Shown: in pieces, positions 18,717 to 27,019 of the stretch
How the letters are laid out: every line of letters starts with the position of its first letter
Position numbering within the stretch: the stretch's first letter is position 1
Source: Butyrivibrio sp. INlla16
GTDB lineage: Bacteria > Bacillota > Clostridia > Lachnospirales > Lachnospiraceae
Reading direction: 5' to 3'
Assembly: GCF_900104155.1 (NCBI RefSeq)
Contig: NZ_FMYB01000005.1
Span: forward strand, 62,001-126,000
DNA: 64,000 bases
The notes under the pieces: model-generated
Database searches by the model: none
Seen by the model: only the letters and a program-made list of their open reading frames with translations
What the model was told of the DNA's origin: nothing
Position numbers and translations under genes: made by a program

Positions 18717-20088
18717 TCATCATTTCTTCCAATCCAATAAGTTTGATGGAAGGTTCTTCTTTTGCAAGGTTGACCAGACCTTCATCAAAACCAACAGCTG
18801 AGAACAAATAATAGTAATCAGGATTAAGCCTTGCTCTCTTGCAGCAGCTTCGAATATCATCTATTGAAGAAGCATCCATCTCAGAATCCCATTTACAGAT
18901 TCCTACAAGTGTATCACCTGATTCACTCTGAGCTACGATATCAAGCGAATCGATCTTACCGACCCATTCACCCTCATCTTCAATCTCAAAAGGAAGCTTA
19001 TGATACTCTGAAAGTTTACAAACATACTCTCTGCATATGAGTTTATAAGCTGTAGAAACGAACTCACCTAAACCGGGAGCTATGTATTTATCATAGAAAT
19101 CTTCTGCACTAAATGTAACTATTTCACTTAAATGAGAATAAAAGAATCTGTAGAAAAAGTGTGGAAGCGGATCACAAATTCTATATACACCCTTCTGCAC
19201 ATTCTCATGCCCCGTAGTTGCAAAGGAATATACCTTTTCAACCATTCCAAGCTCAATAAGGCTCTTTAAATATACCATTATCTTAGCTCTGGAAAAGCCC
19301 GTTGCATGATGTATATCATTTAGTTTATTCTTGCCATTGGCCAGTCCGTAAAGAATAGTATTATATACAGCAGTTTCACGAAGGTTTTCTTCAAGCTGAT
19401 TTATAGTTGCTTTAAGTAGCACACTATTTTTAACATCAAGGAATTTCTCACATACATTCTCTTTGAAGGTCTTATTTTGGTCAAAGTATTGCCACAGTTG
19501 ACCCTTGCCACCGAAAATAGCATACGTGGAAATGATATCCTGATTAGTCATATTGGGCATTCTTTTTTTCATTTCCTGGAAGGAATAGGGCTTTATCTTG
19601 AGGAAGCCTGAAATATTGGCAGCCTGAGCACCTATTTTATTAACCATTGAATTCTCAATCCATGCAGCATTGAATCCCAGAAGAACAACCATCATCTGAG
19701 GATGTCCTTCTCCGTAAATAATCGTACTTATCTCTTCAATGAAATCAGGAGATGCTTTTATGATGTCCTCAAAGCGGTCAATAATAAGAACAAAAGGCTT
19801 TTCCCTATCATTAGCCATCTTTTTAGCCACTTCAAATATTTCCTTATAAGATGGGTATTCAGAAATGTCATAGCCCTTATTACGTATACGCTGACCGATT
19901 ATGTTCTGCTGAAGCCTCTCGGAAGCAGGAGCTGCGCAATAATAGATGACATCTTTATCCTTAGTGAACTCTGTGATAACAGTTTCACTGCCTGTACTAA
20001 CATGTCCATAAACAATAACTATCTGATTGGCCCCACTGTTGTAATAACCATTTAGTTCCTGCAATTCCAGACTCTTTGTTTTTTCCAT
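18709..20088 (-). CDS. AAA/DUF234-type ATPase-like protein with degenerate ATP and nuclease motifs
   Basis: 459 residues with the layout of the archaeal-type ATPases that carry a C-terminal DUF234 nuclease-like domain: P-loop domain (about 1-190), winged helix (about 225-300, HHATGFSRAKIMVYLKSL) and DUF234-like end (about 310-455). The Walker A site reads GHVSTGSET (28-36), where Ser34 and Glu35 replace the expected Lys-Thr. Walker B is VLIIDRFED, with Arg where Glu or Asp is usual. The nuclease core keeps LDIVA (Asp383) and Lys399, but the Glu of ECK is Ile397 (GICKW). Both centres look inactive. It overlaps topB, suggesting a DNA-related or regulatory partner role; this is inference. Confidence 0.8.
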   Translation of the reverse strand: MEKTKSLELQELNGYYNSGANQIVIVYGHVSTGSETVITEFTKDKDVIYYCAAPASERLQQNIIGQRIRNKGYDISEYPSYKEIFEVAKKMANDREKPFVLIIDRFEDIIKASPDFIEEISTIIYGEGHPQMMVVLLGFNAAWIENSMVNKIGAQAANISGFLKIKPYSFQEMKKRMPNMTNQDIISTYAIFGGKGQLWQYFDQNKTFKENVCEKFLDVKNSVLLKATINQLEENLRETAVYNTILYGLANGKNKLNDIHHATGFSRAKIMVYLKSLIELGMVEKVYSFATTGHENVQKGVYRICDPLPHFFYRFFYSHLSEIVTFSAEDFYDKYIAPGLGEFVSTAYKLICREYVCKLSEYHKLPFEIEDEGEWVGKIDSLDIVAQSESGDTLVGICKWDSEMDASSIDDIRSCCKRARLNPDYYYLFSAVGFDEGLVNLAKEEPSIKLIGLEEMMND

Positions 20089-20128
20089 ACAATTTTCCTT
20101 ATCTTAGATAGACGACTATAATGTTAAG

Positions 20129-21214
20129 TTACTTCTTGCTAATGTATCCAAGTGCCTTAAGGAGTTCTGCACATTCTACAGCGCCGCCAGCAGCTCCTCT
20201 AAGTGTATTATGTGAAAGACCGACGAACTTCCAGTCGTAAACTGTATCCTCGCGGAGTCTGCCGATGCTTACGCCCATGCCGCCCTCGTAATTAACATCA
20301 AGAGCAATCTGGGGACGATTGTCTTCCTCGAGATACTGGATAAACTGCTTCGGAGCACTGGGAAGATCAAGTTCCTGAGGCTTACCCTTAAAATTTACAA
20401 GACAATTAATAAGTTCATCTTTTGTAGCTTTCTTCTTAAATTTTACAAAAGCTGCGGCCGTATGTCCATACAAAACTGGAACTCTTATACACTGACATGT
20501 AATAATCGGACTTTCTGCAGGAACAATCACACCGTTTTCAATCTTCCCCCAAATTCTTAAAGGCTCTTTTTCACTCTTTTCTTCCTCGCCGGAGATAAAC
20601 GGAATGATATTTCCCTCCATTTCGGGCCACTCCTTGAAGTTTTTGCCCGCTCCTGAGATAGCCTGATAAGTTGTTGCAACCACCTCATAGGGTTCAAAAT
20701 CTCTCCATGCTGAAAGTGCGGGAGCATAACTCTGAATCGAGCAATTGGGTTTTACAGCAATAAAGCCCTTGGTTGTACCAAGTCTCTTCTTCTGGAACTC
20801 GATAACCTCTGCATGGCCCGGGTTAACCTCAGGAATGATCATGGGAACGTCGGGAGTCCATCTGTGAGCACTGTTATTTGAAACAACAGGAGTCTCAGTC
20901 TTAGCGTACTCTTCCTCAATTGCCTTGATTTCATCTTTAGACATATTAACGGCAGAAAGAACAAAATCAACATCCTTTGTAACTTCCTGAACATTTGTAA
21001 CATCCTTAATTACAAGCTTTTTAACAGCCTCAGGCATGGGAACTTCCATCTTCCATCTGTCGCCTACAGATTCTTCATAGGTTTTACCGGCACTTCTGGG
21101 GCTTGCTGCTACAACAGCAACCTCAAACCAAGGGTGATTATCAAGGATTGTAATAAACCTCTGACCAACCATACCTGTTGCACCAAGAACTGCTACTTTC
21201 AATTTCTCGCTCAT
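20129..21214 (-). CDS. asd: Aspartate-semialdehyde dehydrogenase (archaeal/fungal-type)
   Basis: Reduces aspartyl phosphate to aspartate semialdehyde, the branch point to lysine/diaminopimelate, methionine and threonine. 361 residues. The NADP-binding motif is LKVAVLGATGMVGQRF. The catalytic Cys lies in KPNCSIQSYAPAL, and CQCIRVPVLYGHTAA contains the conserved substrate-binding region. The overall sequence resembles the longer archaeal/fungal class rather than the enterobacterial one. It follows argH by 46 bases and precedes the AAA-like gene by 40, and probably belongs to the same transcript. Confidence 0.95.
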   Translation of the reverse strand: MSEKLKVAVLGATGMVGQRFITILDNHPWFEVAVVAASPRSAGKTYEESVGDRWKMEVPMPEAVKKLVIKDVTNVQEVTKDVDFVLSAVNMSKDEIKAIEEEYAKTETPVVSNNSAHRWTPDVPMIIPEVNPGHAEVIEFQKKRLGTTKGFIAVKPNCSIQSYAPALSAWRDFEPYEVVATTYQAISGAGKNFKEWPEMEGNIIPFISGEEEKSEKEPLRIWGKIENGVIVPAESPIITCQCIRVPVLYGHTAAAFVKFKKKATKDELINCLVNFKGKPQELDLPSAPKQFIQYLEEDNRPQIALDVNYEGGMGVSIGRLREDTVYDWKFVGLSHNTLRGAAGGAVECAELLKALGYISKK

Positions 21215-21260
21215 TTTTTCACTCTCCTCTTAAAAATAAATAAAAAATAACTAACAACTT

Positions 21261-22676
21261 TTATGCGTCAAGAGTTTCAAAGCTCTTAACTTTGGTCCAA
21301 TATGCATTAAGTCTCTTATCGTTTCTGGCAATTGACTTCTTCATTACTTCCGAACCGGGAGCACCGGCAGTAAGTCTTTTTTCAACACAGGTCTTAAGAC
21401 TGATTGCTTCATATACATCTTCATCAAATTCCATTGCAAAGCCTTTAAGTTCTTCTATCTTAAGATCTGAGATTCCGCAATTTTTATCAATACAATGTAA
21501 AACTATTCTTCCTATAATACCATGTGCATCCCTAAAAGGTACACCCTTATTTACAAGATAATCGGCAGCATCGGTCGCATCGGTAAATCCTCTTATTGCA
21601 CTCTTTTCCATCTGCTCTTTATTGAATTTCATGGTTCTAAGCATATCCGTAAAAAGAATCAGGCAGCTCTTTGTGGTATCTATAGCGTCAAAGCTTACTT
21701 CCTTATCCTCCTGCATGTCCTTATCGTATGCAAGTGGAATGCCTTTCATGGTAACAAGAAGCGAATTTAATGCTCCATATACTCTTCCGGTTTTACCTCT
21801 TACAAGCTCTGCAATATCGGGATTTTTTTTCTGTGGCATGATGCTGCTTCCTGTTGAATAAGCATCATCTATAGTAACAAAACCATACTCATTTGAGTTC
21901 CAGATAATAACTTCCTCCGAAAATCTGGAAAGATGCATCATTATCATAGAAAGCGCAGATAAAAACTCAATCAGATAATCTCTGTCCGACACGGAATCCA
22001 TACTGTTATTGGTAGGTCCTGTAAACATTAAAAGCTCCGCGGTAAACTCTCTGTCTAAAGGATAAGTTGTTCCTGCAAGAGCACCGCTTCCCAAAGGACA
22101 GAAATTCAGCCTCGTAAAAACATCCATAAGGCGCTGTGAGTCTCGATAAAACATCTCAAAATATGCTCCGAGATGATGGGCCAGTGTAACCGGCTGCGCT
22201 TTTTGAAGGTGTGTAAATCCGGGCATATAGGTATGAAGATTATCCTTCATGATTCCATTTAGAGTATCCAGCATGTCATAAATGACATTGGCGGTATTTC
22301 TTACTTCTTCTCTTATATACAATCTCATATCAAGAGCGACCTGATCGTTTCTTGATCTTCCGGTATGCATTTTCTTTCCCGCGTCACCGATTCTGTCTAT
22401 AAGATTTGCTTCAAGAAAGCTGTGTATATCTTCATATTTGTCGGTAATGTCGAGTTTTCCGGCTTCTACATCCGCAAAAATAGCATCGAGACCGTTAACT
22501 ATTTGATCACGTTCTTCATCTGATATGATTCCCTGCTTAGCAAGCATCGTTACATGTGCTTTACTTCCCTGAATATCCTGCTTTATAAGGCGCTTGTCAA
22601 AATAGATCGATGCATTAAACTTCCATGCCAGTTCATTTATCTCGCCTTCAAATCTTCCTCCCCAGAGCTGAGCCAT
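21261..22676 (-). CDS. argH: Argininosuccinate lyase
   Basis: Cleaves argininosuccinate to arginine and fumarate, the last step of arginine synthesis. 471 residues. The family signature SSIMPQKKNPD carries the mobile loop serine. HTGRSRNDQVALDMRLY and FTHLQKAQPVTLAHH supply the other active-site segments of the tetramer. It is first in its transcript, with an extended -10 promoter and a short palindrome in the leader. argG is not adjacent. The start ATG follows AAAGGAG at good spacing. Confidence 0.97.
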   Translation of the reverse strand: MAQLWGGRFEGEINELAWKFNASIYFDKRLIKQDIQGSKAHVTMLAKQGIISDEERDQIVNGLDAIFADVEAGKLDITDKYEDIHSFLEANLIDRIGDAGKKMHTGRSRNDQVALDMRLYIREEVRNTANVIYDMLDTLNGIMKDNLHTYMPGFTHLQKAQPVTLAHHLGAYFEMFYRDSQRLMDVFTRLNFCPLGSGALAGTTYPLDREFTAELLMFTGPTNNSMDSVSDRDYLIEFLSALSMIMMHLSRFSEEVIIWNSNEYGFVTIDDAYSTGSSIMPQKKNPDIAELVRGKTGRVYGALNSLLVTMKGIPLAYDKDMQEDKEVSFDAIDTTKSCLILFTDMLRTMKFNKEQMEKSAIRGFTDATDAADYLVNKGVPFRDAHGIIGRIVLHCIDKNCGISDLKIEELKGFAMEFDEDVYEAISLKTCVEKRLTAGAPGSEVMKKSIARNDKRLNAYWTKVKSFETLDA

Positions 22677-22689
22677 AAATTTCTCCTTT

Positions 22690-22701
22690 TATACATGTAT
22701 A
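22690..22701 (-). promoter_or_regulatory. Palindrome in the argH leader, possible operator
   Basis: TATACATGTATA is a perfect 12-base palindrome between the predicted transcription start and the argH ribosome site. Its place and AT-rich form would suit a repressor such as ArgR, but it does not clearly match an ARG box. It could also be chance. Confidence 0.35.
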
Positions 22702-22720
22702 CAATCACAATTTTCTCTTT

Positions 22721-22749
22721 ACCATATCACAGTAATAAAGTGAAAACAA
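22721..22749 (-). promoter_or_regulatory. Candidate promoter of argH
   Basis: On the minus strand TTGTTT, a 17-base spacer and TATGGT, with TG one base before the -10 (extended -10). It lies back to back with the tRNA-Thr promoter, their -35 boxes being about 15 bases apart. Confidence 0.5.
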
Positions 22750-22763
22750 GATGTAAAAATCTC

Positions 22764-22792
22764 TTGTCAAATAATGCATGCACCTTTATAAT
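22764..22792 (+). promoter_or_regulatory. Sigma-A promoter of tRNA-Thr
   Basis: TTGTCA, a 17-base spacer and a perfect TATAAT on the plus strand. Transcription would start near 22799, about 23 bases before the mature tRNA 5' end. Confidence 0.75.
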
Positions 22793-22821
22793 CATATTTG
22801 TGCTTCTGATGGCACATAATT

Positions 22822-22894
22822 GCTGGAATAGCGCAGTCGGTAGCGCAACTGATTCGTAATCAGTAGGTCGAGGGTTCAAGTCCCTTTTCCAGCT
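22822..22894 (+). tRNA. tRNA-Thr (anticodon CGT)
   Basis: A 73-base cloverleaf: acceptor stem GCTGGAA/TTCCAGC with discriminator T, D arm with the GTCGGTAG loop, anticodon stem ACTGA/TCAGT with loop TTCGTAA (anticodon CGT, reading ACG), variable loop AGGTC and T arm AGGGTTCAAGTCCCT. The 3' CCA is not encoded. It is the only plus-strand gene in the window and stands alone, with its own promoter and terminator. Confidence 0.95.
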
Positions 22895-22908
22895 CTTTAT
22901 ATTCAGAA

Positions 22909-22938
22909 AGAGAATCGGCATAGGCCGGTTCTCTTTTT
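22909..22938 (+). terminator. Terminator after tRNA-Thr, partly bidirectional
   Basis: AGAGAATCGGC pairs with GCCGGTTCTCT (one G-T pair) and is followed by TTTTTCTTTTTC on the plus strand. Read from the other strand, the same stem is followed by TTTCTG, so it may also end the mscS transcript, whose stop lies at 22948. Confidence 0.85.
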
Positions 22939-22947
22939 CTTTTTCTT

Positions 22948-23856
22948 TTATCTCATATGTACATCCATTTGAGGGAAAGGAATCTCTACACCTTCTTTAT
23001 CAAAAGCTTTTTTAATAGCCTCGTTCATAGACCATTTAGCCTTCAGATAATCTGTAGGCTTAACCCAACCTCTTATACGAAGGTTTACACTGCTGTCAGC
23101 AAGTTCATCCACAAATACATTCTTTTCGAGTTTATCTGAAATAAACTCATTGGCATCCATTGTTCGCATCGCAACAGCCCTTGCTTTGTCAATGTCCGCG
23201 TTGTAAGAGATTCCGACCATAGTGTCAAGAATACGCATTGTGTTGCCGTTATTATTTGTTATGGTAGATGAAGCCAGCGTTTTATTGGGCATTACAACAC
23301 GTCTATAATCTGCTGTAAGCATCCTTGTGTTTATAAGTGATATCTCAGTAACACTACCCTCAATTCCTGTGCCGCCGACAACAATGTAATCACCGACTCT
23401 GAAGGGTTTTGCCAGCAGAATAAGAATTCCGCTTGCAAAATCGGACAAAGTGCCCTGAATAGCAAGACCTATAGCAACGCCGGCCGAACCGAGCAGAGCA
23501 ACAAGGCTTGCTGTATCCATGCCGAAATAGGATGCCAGTGAAAACAAAAGGACTATATCAAGGGATACCTTTACTACCTTGGCAAGAAATTTAGCGGTAG
23601 CGTCCTCTATCTTTGTCTTTCTCAAGGATTTATCAACAACATTTGATAACGCCTTAATCAGCTCCCACATGATTATGAGAATTATAATTGCAATAACAGC
23701 CTTCACCAAAAGGGCGAAAGCTTTATCCGGGAGTTCTTTAAAATATTTTTCAATAACTCCCGGTTTTAAGTTTTCGTTTCCTGTTACCTCAGCTATGGTT
23801 TCAATAGCATTTTCAGCAGTAGCAGTTGCAAGTAATATTGGTAACTTAAAGTTCAT
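22948..23856 (-). CDS. mscS: Small-conductance mechanosensitive channel, MscS family
   Basis: 302 residues. Membrane helices lie at about 45-70, 88-110 and 118-150. The pore helix region has LLGSAGVAIGLAIQGTLSDFASGI, the Gly/Ala-rich TM3 packing pattern of MscS, followed by the beta domain (FRVGDYIVVGGTGIEGSV) and cytoplasmic vestibule (VFVDELADSSVNLRIRGWV). It opens under membrane tension to release solutes on osmotic downshift. Its ATG shares a base with the stop codon of the GlgB-like gene (TAATG), so the two are translationally coupled. Confidence 0.93.
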   Translation of the reverse strand: MNFKLPILLATATAENAIETIAEVTGNENLKPGVIEKYFKELPDKAFALLVKAVIAIIILIIMWELIKALSNVVDKSLRKTKIEDATAKFLAKVVKVSLDIVLLFSLASYFGMDTASLVALLGSAGVAIGLAIQGTLSDFASGILILLAKPFRVGDYIVVGGTGIEGSVTEISLINTRMLTADYRRVVMPNKTLASSTITNNNGNTMRILDTMVGISYNADIDKARAVAMRTMDANEFISDKLEKNVFVDELADSSVNLRIRGWVKPTDYLKAKWSMNEAIKKAFDKEGVEIPFPQMDVHMR

Positions 23857-26426
23857 TATTTATTGTCATCCTTCTTATTAGTCTTAGTATTTGAAGTCTT
23901 TGTACCTGAAGTTTTTCGTGTTGTCTTCTTCGCAGGTGCTTTCTTTACGGCAGACTTCGAAGCCGCAGTTTTCTGTCCCTTTGCTGCAGTTTTGGGAGTT
24001 GCTGTCTTTTTAGCAGCAGTTTTCTTTCCGCCTGAAATTGATTTAAGCGCTGCTTCCGAAACTATGCTTGAAATACGCTCTTCTTCAATTTGTTCATATT
24101 TCTTTTCGATAGCCTCCTCCTGAGCTGCAAGTTCCTTTTCATAGCGCTCATGAAGTTCTTTAAGAAGCTCAGCCTCTTCCTTCTCCTGACGGTTTTTGAG
24201 CTCCCTTAAGGTCTTTTCGCGCTCTTGCATCTTATTATTAGCTTCTTCCTCACGGATCTTTCTAATCTTCTTCTCCTGTGTTGTATAAGGAGTATAAGAG
24301 AAAATCGCAAGTGAAGACGATGCAACCTTAACCGGAATGGAATAAGGTCTTCCGTCTGCTTCGCTAAAGTCTGCTTCTATTCTGCCGGGATTAACCATGC
24401 CGCTACCGCCGTAGCAGGTATCATCGGAATTAAATATCTCATAATATTTGCCATCAGCAGGAACACCGACCTCAAAGGTTCTGTCGACACCTGCCATATT
24501 AACAACTATTATAAGCATATCCTTGTCGGATTCGCCCTTTCTCATAAAGGACATCATGCATTCCTCAGCAGCCATACTGTTTATCCACTCAAAGCCGCTG
24601 TCGTTAGTGTCAATCTGATAGAGCGCAGGTCTGTTATAATAAATCTCATTTAATGAGTGGATCATATTCTCAAGGAAAACAGCATTATCAATGCTAAGTT
24701 CATTGGGATCCATATAAATCATCTTCTTACCGGGATGTGTCATAAGGTAAGATATTGCAAGACGAACTCCCGCCATTTTCTGAGCTGTATCACCGGGCAT
24801 CAGATCATAAAGACCTTCAAGACCTTTTCCAATCTCTTCATGAGTAAACGCAAGTACAAATCTCTCTGTATAGCAATAAACAAGGGAGAATGTAAGCTCG
24901 TTATGATTTCCAGATCTGAATAAAGGATCATTCTGAATATAATCAAGGAAATCCTTTGTCCATCCGTTATTCCACTTGTAATCAAATCCAAGTCCGCCAT
25001 CATCAAGCTCGCCGGTAACTCTTGGCCAACATGATGTCTCTTTGGTAAGTGTAAGTAATCCCGGATACGCCTGCTTTAATACAGCATTAAAATTGCAGAG
25101 GAAGTCCTTAGCCTCAAGATTCTCATTGCCACCATACATATTCGGAATCCACTGACCGGGCTTTCTGTCATAGTCGAGGTACAGAATCTTTGCTATATCA
25201 GCTACTCTTAGTCCGTCCAAATGGAATGTTGAAACCCAGAATAGTGCACTTGAAAGAAGGAAATTGGTAACCTGTTTTCTTCCGAAATCAAAAATCAGAT
25301 CGCCTGTTCTTGGATGTACACCCATTCTCGGATCCGGATATTCATACAATGCCTGACCGTCAAAGGAATTAAGTCCGCACTGAAGCTTCGGGAAAAATGT
25401 AGTAACAAAATCCATTATTACCCTTATGCCCGCTTCATGCATTATATTAACAAATTTCTTAAAGCCTACGGGATCACCGTACTTATTTTGAATAGCGAAA
25501 AATCCTGTAATATGGAATGGATGGCCCTGAATATGTTCCATGACAGGCTTAAGTTCTATCGTATTAAAGCCATGATCCTGAACATATGAAAGAATCTCTT
25601 TTGCAAGTTCTTCATAATCCGGAATATGATTTTTATGTTTAGCAGCAAAGCTCTCGAGAGAAAGCTCACAGATTGAAAGAGGATCTGAGTCTCTGTTGAA
25701 TTTTGTTCTGCTTTTGATAAATGCTGAGTCGTTCCATTTAATATCGCCAAGGGAAGTTATCTTGGAAACCTGGCTCTCCTTATCCTTGAAAGCATATCCG
25801 TAGGGATCGGGTCTTTTAAAGGTAACTCCGCCTTTTGTTTTAACTTCAAACTGATAGCCGTCACCTTCTGCTGCACCCGGAATGAATATCTCAAATACAC
25901 CGTCATGATCAACCCTTCGCATCTGATTTACTCTTCCGTCCCAGTCATTAAAATCACCGATGACACTTACTCTTGCAGCATCCGGAGCCCATACAGCAAA
26001 AGCACACCCCTTTACGCCATCTATTTCCATCAGATGCGCGCCGAATTTTTCATAGATATTGTAATGCATACCGCTATTGAACTTTATGAAATCCTCACGG
26101 TCCATACGTCCGTCAAAATTATAGGCATCATATATTTCCTTAATGTCACCATTTTCGAGCTTTATGCGATATTTGTATTTGAAGCCTTCTTTATAAGGAA
26201 CAAGCGCAGCATAAAAACCTGCTTCATCAGCAAGCTCCATCTTGTATTTCTTGGTTCCGGTACTCGGAACAACTTCAATTTCTTCAGCCATAGGGTAAAA
26301 AGTCTGAATAAGAAGATTGGAACCAACCTTGTGTGCACCAAGAATTCGATGCGGATCATCGCCATCGGAATAGATAATCTCTTCGATTTCAGGCCAGTTC
26401 ATAAGTTTATAAAGCTTATTATTCAT
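23856..26426 (-). CDS. GlgB-like GH13_9 protein with all catalytic residues altered and a histone-like tail (putative pseudoenzyme)
   Basis: 856 residues with the branching-enzyme layout: an N1 domain (about 15-105), CBM48 (about 135-225, FAVWAPDAARVSVIGDFNDW), GH13 barrel (about 250-600) and C-terminal beta domain (about 610-715). The four GH13 regions are degenerate. Region I reads DFVTTFFP where DWVPGHFP is usual. Region II is GLRVADI, with Ala409 at the nucleophile Asp position. Region III is LTKETSCWP, with Lys462 for the acid/base Glu. Region IV is THEEIGKG, with Glu530 for the stabilising Asp. Branching activity is therefore unlikely, though glucan binding may persist. Residues 717-795 are a charged coiled coil, and 800-856 are a Lys/Ala/Thr-rich tail (KKTAAKKTATPKTAAK). 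Followed by mscS with a one-base overlap. Confidence 0.9.
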   Translation of the reverse strand: MNNKLYKLMNWPEIEEIIYSDGDDPHRILGAHKVGSNLLIQTFYPMAEEIEVVPSTGTKKYKMELADEAGFYAALVPYKEGFKYKYRIKLENGDIKEIYDAYNFDGRMDREDFIKFNSGMHYNIYEKFGAHLMEIDGVKGCAFAVWAPDAARVSVIGDFNDWDGRVNQMRRVDHDGVFEIFIPGAAEGDGYQFEVKTKGGVTFKRPDPYGYAFKDKESQVSKITSLGDIKWNDSAFIKSRTKFNRDSDPLSICELSLESFAAKHKNHIPDYEELAKEILSYVQDHGFNTIELKPVMEHIQGHPFHITGFFAIQNKYGDPVGFKKFVNIMHEAGIRVIMDFVTTFFPKLQCGLNSFDGQALYEYPDPRMGVHPRTGDLIFDFGRKQVTNFLLSSALFWVSTFHLDGLRVADIAKILYLDYDRKPGQWIPNMYGGNENLEAKDFLCNFNAVLKQAYPGLLTLTKETSCWPRVTGELDDGGLGFDYKWNNGWTKDFLDYIQNDPLFRSGNHNELTFSLVYCYTERFVLAFTHEEIGKGLEGLYDLMPGDTAQKMAGVRLAISYLMTHPGKKMIYMDPNELSIDNAVFLENMIHSLNEIYYNRPALYQIDTNDSGFEWINSMAAEECMMSFMRKGESDKDMLIIVVNMAGVDRTFEVGVPADGKYYEIFNSDDTCYGGSGMVNPGRIEADFSEADGRPYSIPVKVASSSLAIFSYTPYTTQEKKIRKIREEEANNKMQEREKTLRELKNRQEKEEAELLKELHERYEKELAAQEEAIEKKYEQIEEERISSIVSEAALKSISGGKKTAAKKTATPKTAAKGQKTAASKSAVKKAPAKKTTRKTSGTKTSNTKTNKKDDNK
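23859..24278 (-). other. Coiled coil and Lys/Ala/Thr-rich histone-H1-like tail of the GlgB-like protein
   Basis: Codons 717-856. The first part has dense Glu/Lys/Arg heptad character (ELLKELHERYEKELAAQEEA). The last 57 residues contain about 20 lysines with KTA, KKT and PAKK repeats, resembling histone H1 C-terminal tails and bacterial H1-like proteins. Such tails bind nucleic acids or other polyanions. This is unusual on a glycogen-type enzyme. Confidence 0.85.
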
Positions 26427-26493
26427 AAAAGTCCTCCATATATGATGATTTTCTGAAAATAAACTGATAATCGTTATAAAATTCCATCAAATT

Positions 26494-26522
26494 ATTATAG
26501 CACGTTTATAATATGTTTCACA
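26494..26522 (-). promoter_or_regulatory. Candidate promoter of the GlgB-like/mscS unit
   Basis: A perfect TATAAT on the minus strand lies about 70 bases before the ATG, but no good -35 box is found at normal spacing (TGTGAA at 17). It falls just after the dut terminator, as expected for a new transcript. Confidence 0.4.
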
Positions 26523-26523
26523 T

Positions 26524-26563
26524 AAAAAAGAAGAAGGTATCACGATAAAATGATACCTTCTTC
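26524..26563 (-). terminator. Strong Rho-independent terminator after dut
   Basis: A 13-bp stem (GAAGAAGGTATCA with its complement, loop of 8) followed on the minus strand by TTTTTT. It lies 10 bases after the dut stop and closes the GGDEF/EAL-glucokinase-amylase-dut operon. Confidence 0.93.
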
Positions 26564-26572
26564 TTCATAAAA

Positions 26573-27010
26573 TCATTTCTTTCCAGTAGATCCAAATCCA
26601 CCTGCGCCTCTCTCAGAATCAGCTAGTTCTTTTGCCTCTTCGAACTCTACCGAAAGATACGGCTGAATGATAATCTGGGCTATTCTTTCAGCAGGATTAA
26701 TAGTTCTTTCCGTATCAGAATCATTGTGTACCGCAACGATAATCTCACCACGGTAATCGGAATCGACAACTCCGACACAATTCGCAGGGCGAAGCCCCTC
26801 TTTTGTCGCTATACCGCTTCTTGCGTAAATCCCCCCGAAGTATCCTTCCGGAATCTCCATAGCAAGCCCTGTTCCGATTTTAGCTGTTGTGTGAGGTGCT
26901 ATCTTTGTATCCTCACTTACATTTGCATAAAGATCATAGCCTGCAGCTGCAAGGCTCCCCCTTGTCGGCATGGTTGCCGTGTCACTTAATTTCTTGATTT
27001 TTACCAGCAT
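26573..27010 (-). CDS. dut: dUTP diphosphatase
   Basis: Hydrolyses dUTP to dUMP, keeping uracil out of DNA and feeding thymidylate synthesis. 145 residues, the normal trimeric dUTPase length. Motifs in order: AAGYDLYANV, YARSGIATKEGL, NCVGVVDSDYRGEI, ERIAQIIIQPY and the C-terminal RGAGGFGSTGKK that closes over the active site. It is the last gene of an operon with carbohydrate enzymes, nine bases after the amylase gene's stop region, a partnership without an obvious metabolic reason. Confidence 0.96.
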   Translation of the reverse strand: MLVKIKKLSDTATMPTRGSLAAAGYDLYANVSEDTKIAPHTTAKIGTGLAMEIPEGYFGGIYARSGIATKEGLRPANCVGVVDSDYRGEIIVAVHNDSDTERTINPAERIAQIIIQPYLSVEFEEAKELADSERGAGGFGSTGKK

Positions 27011-27019
27011 TTTCTCCTC

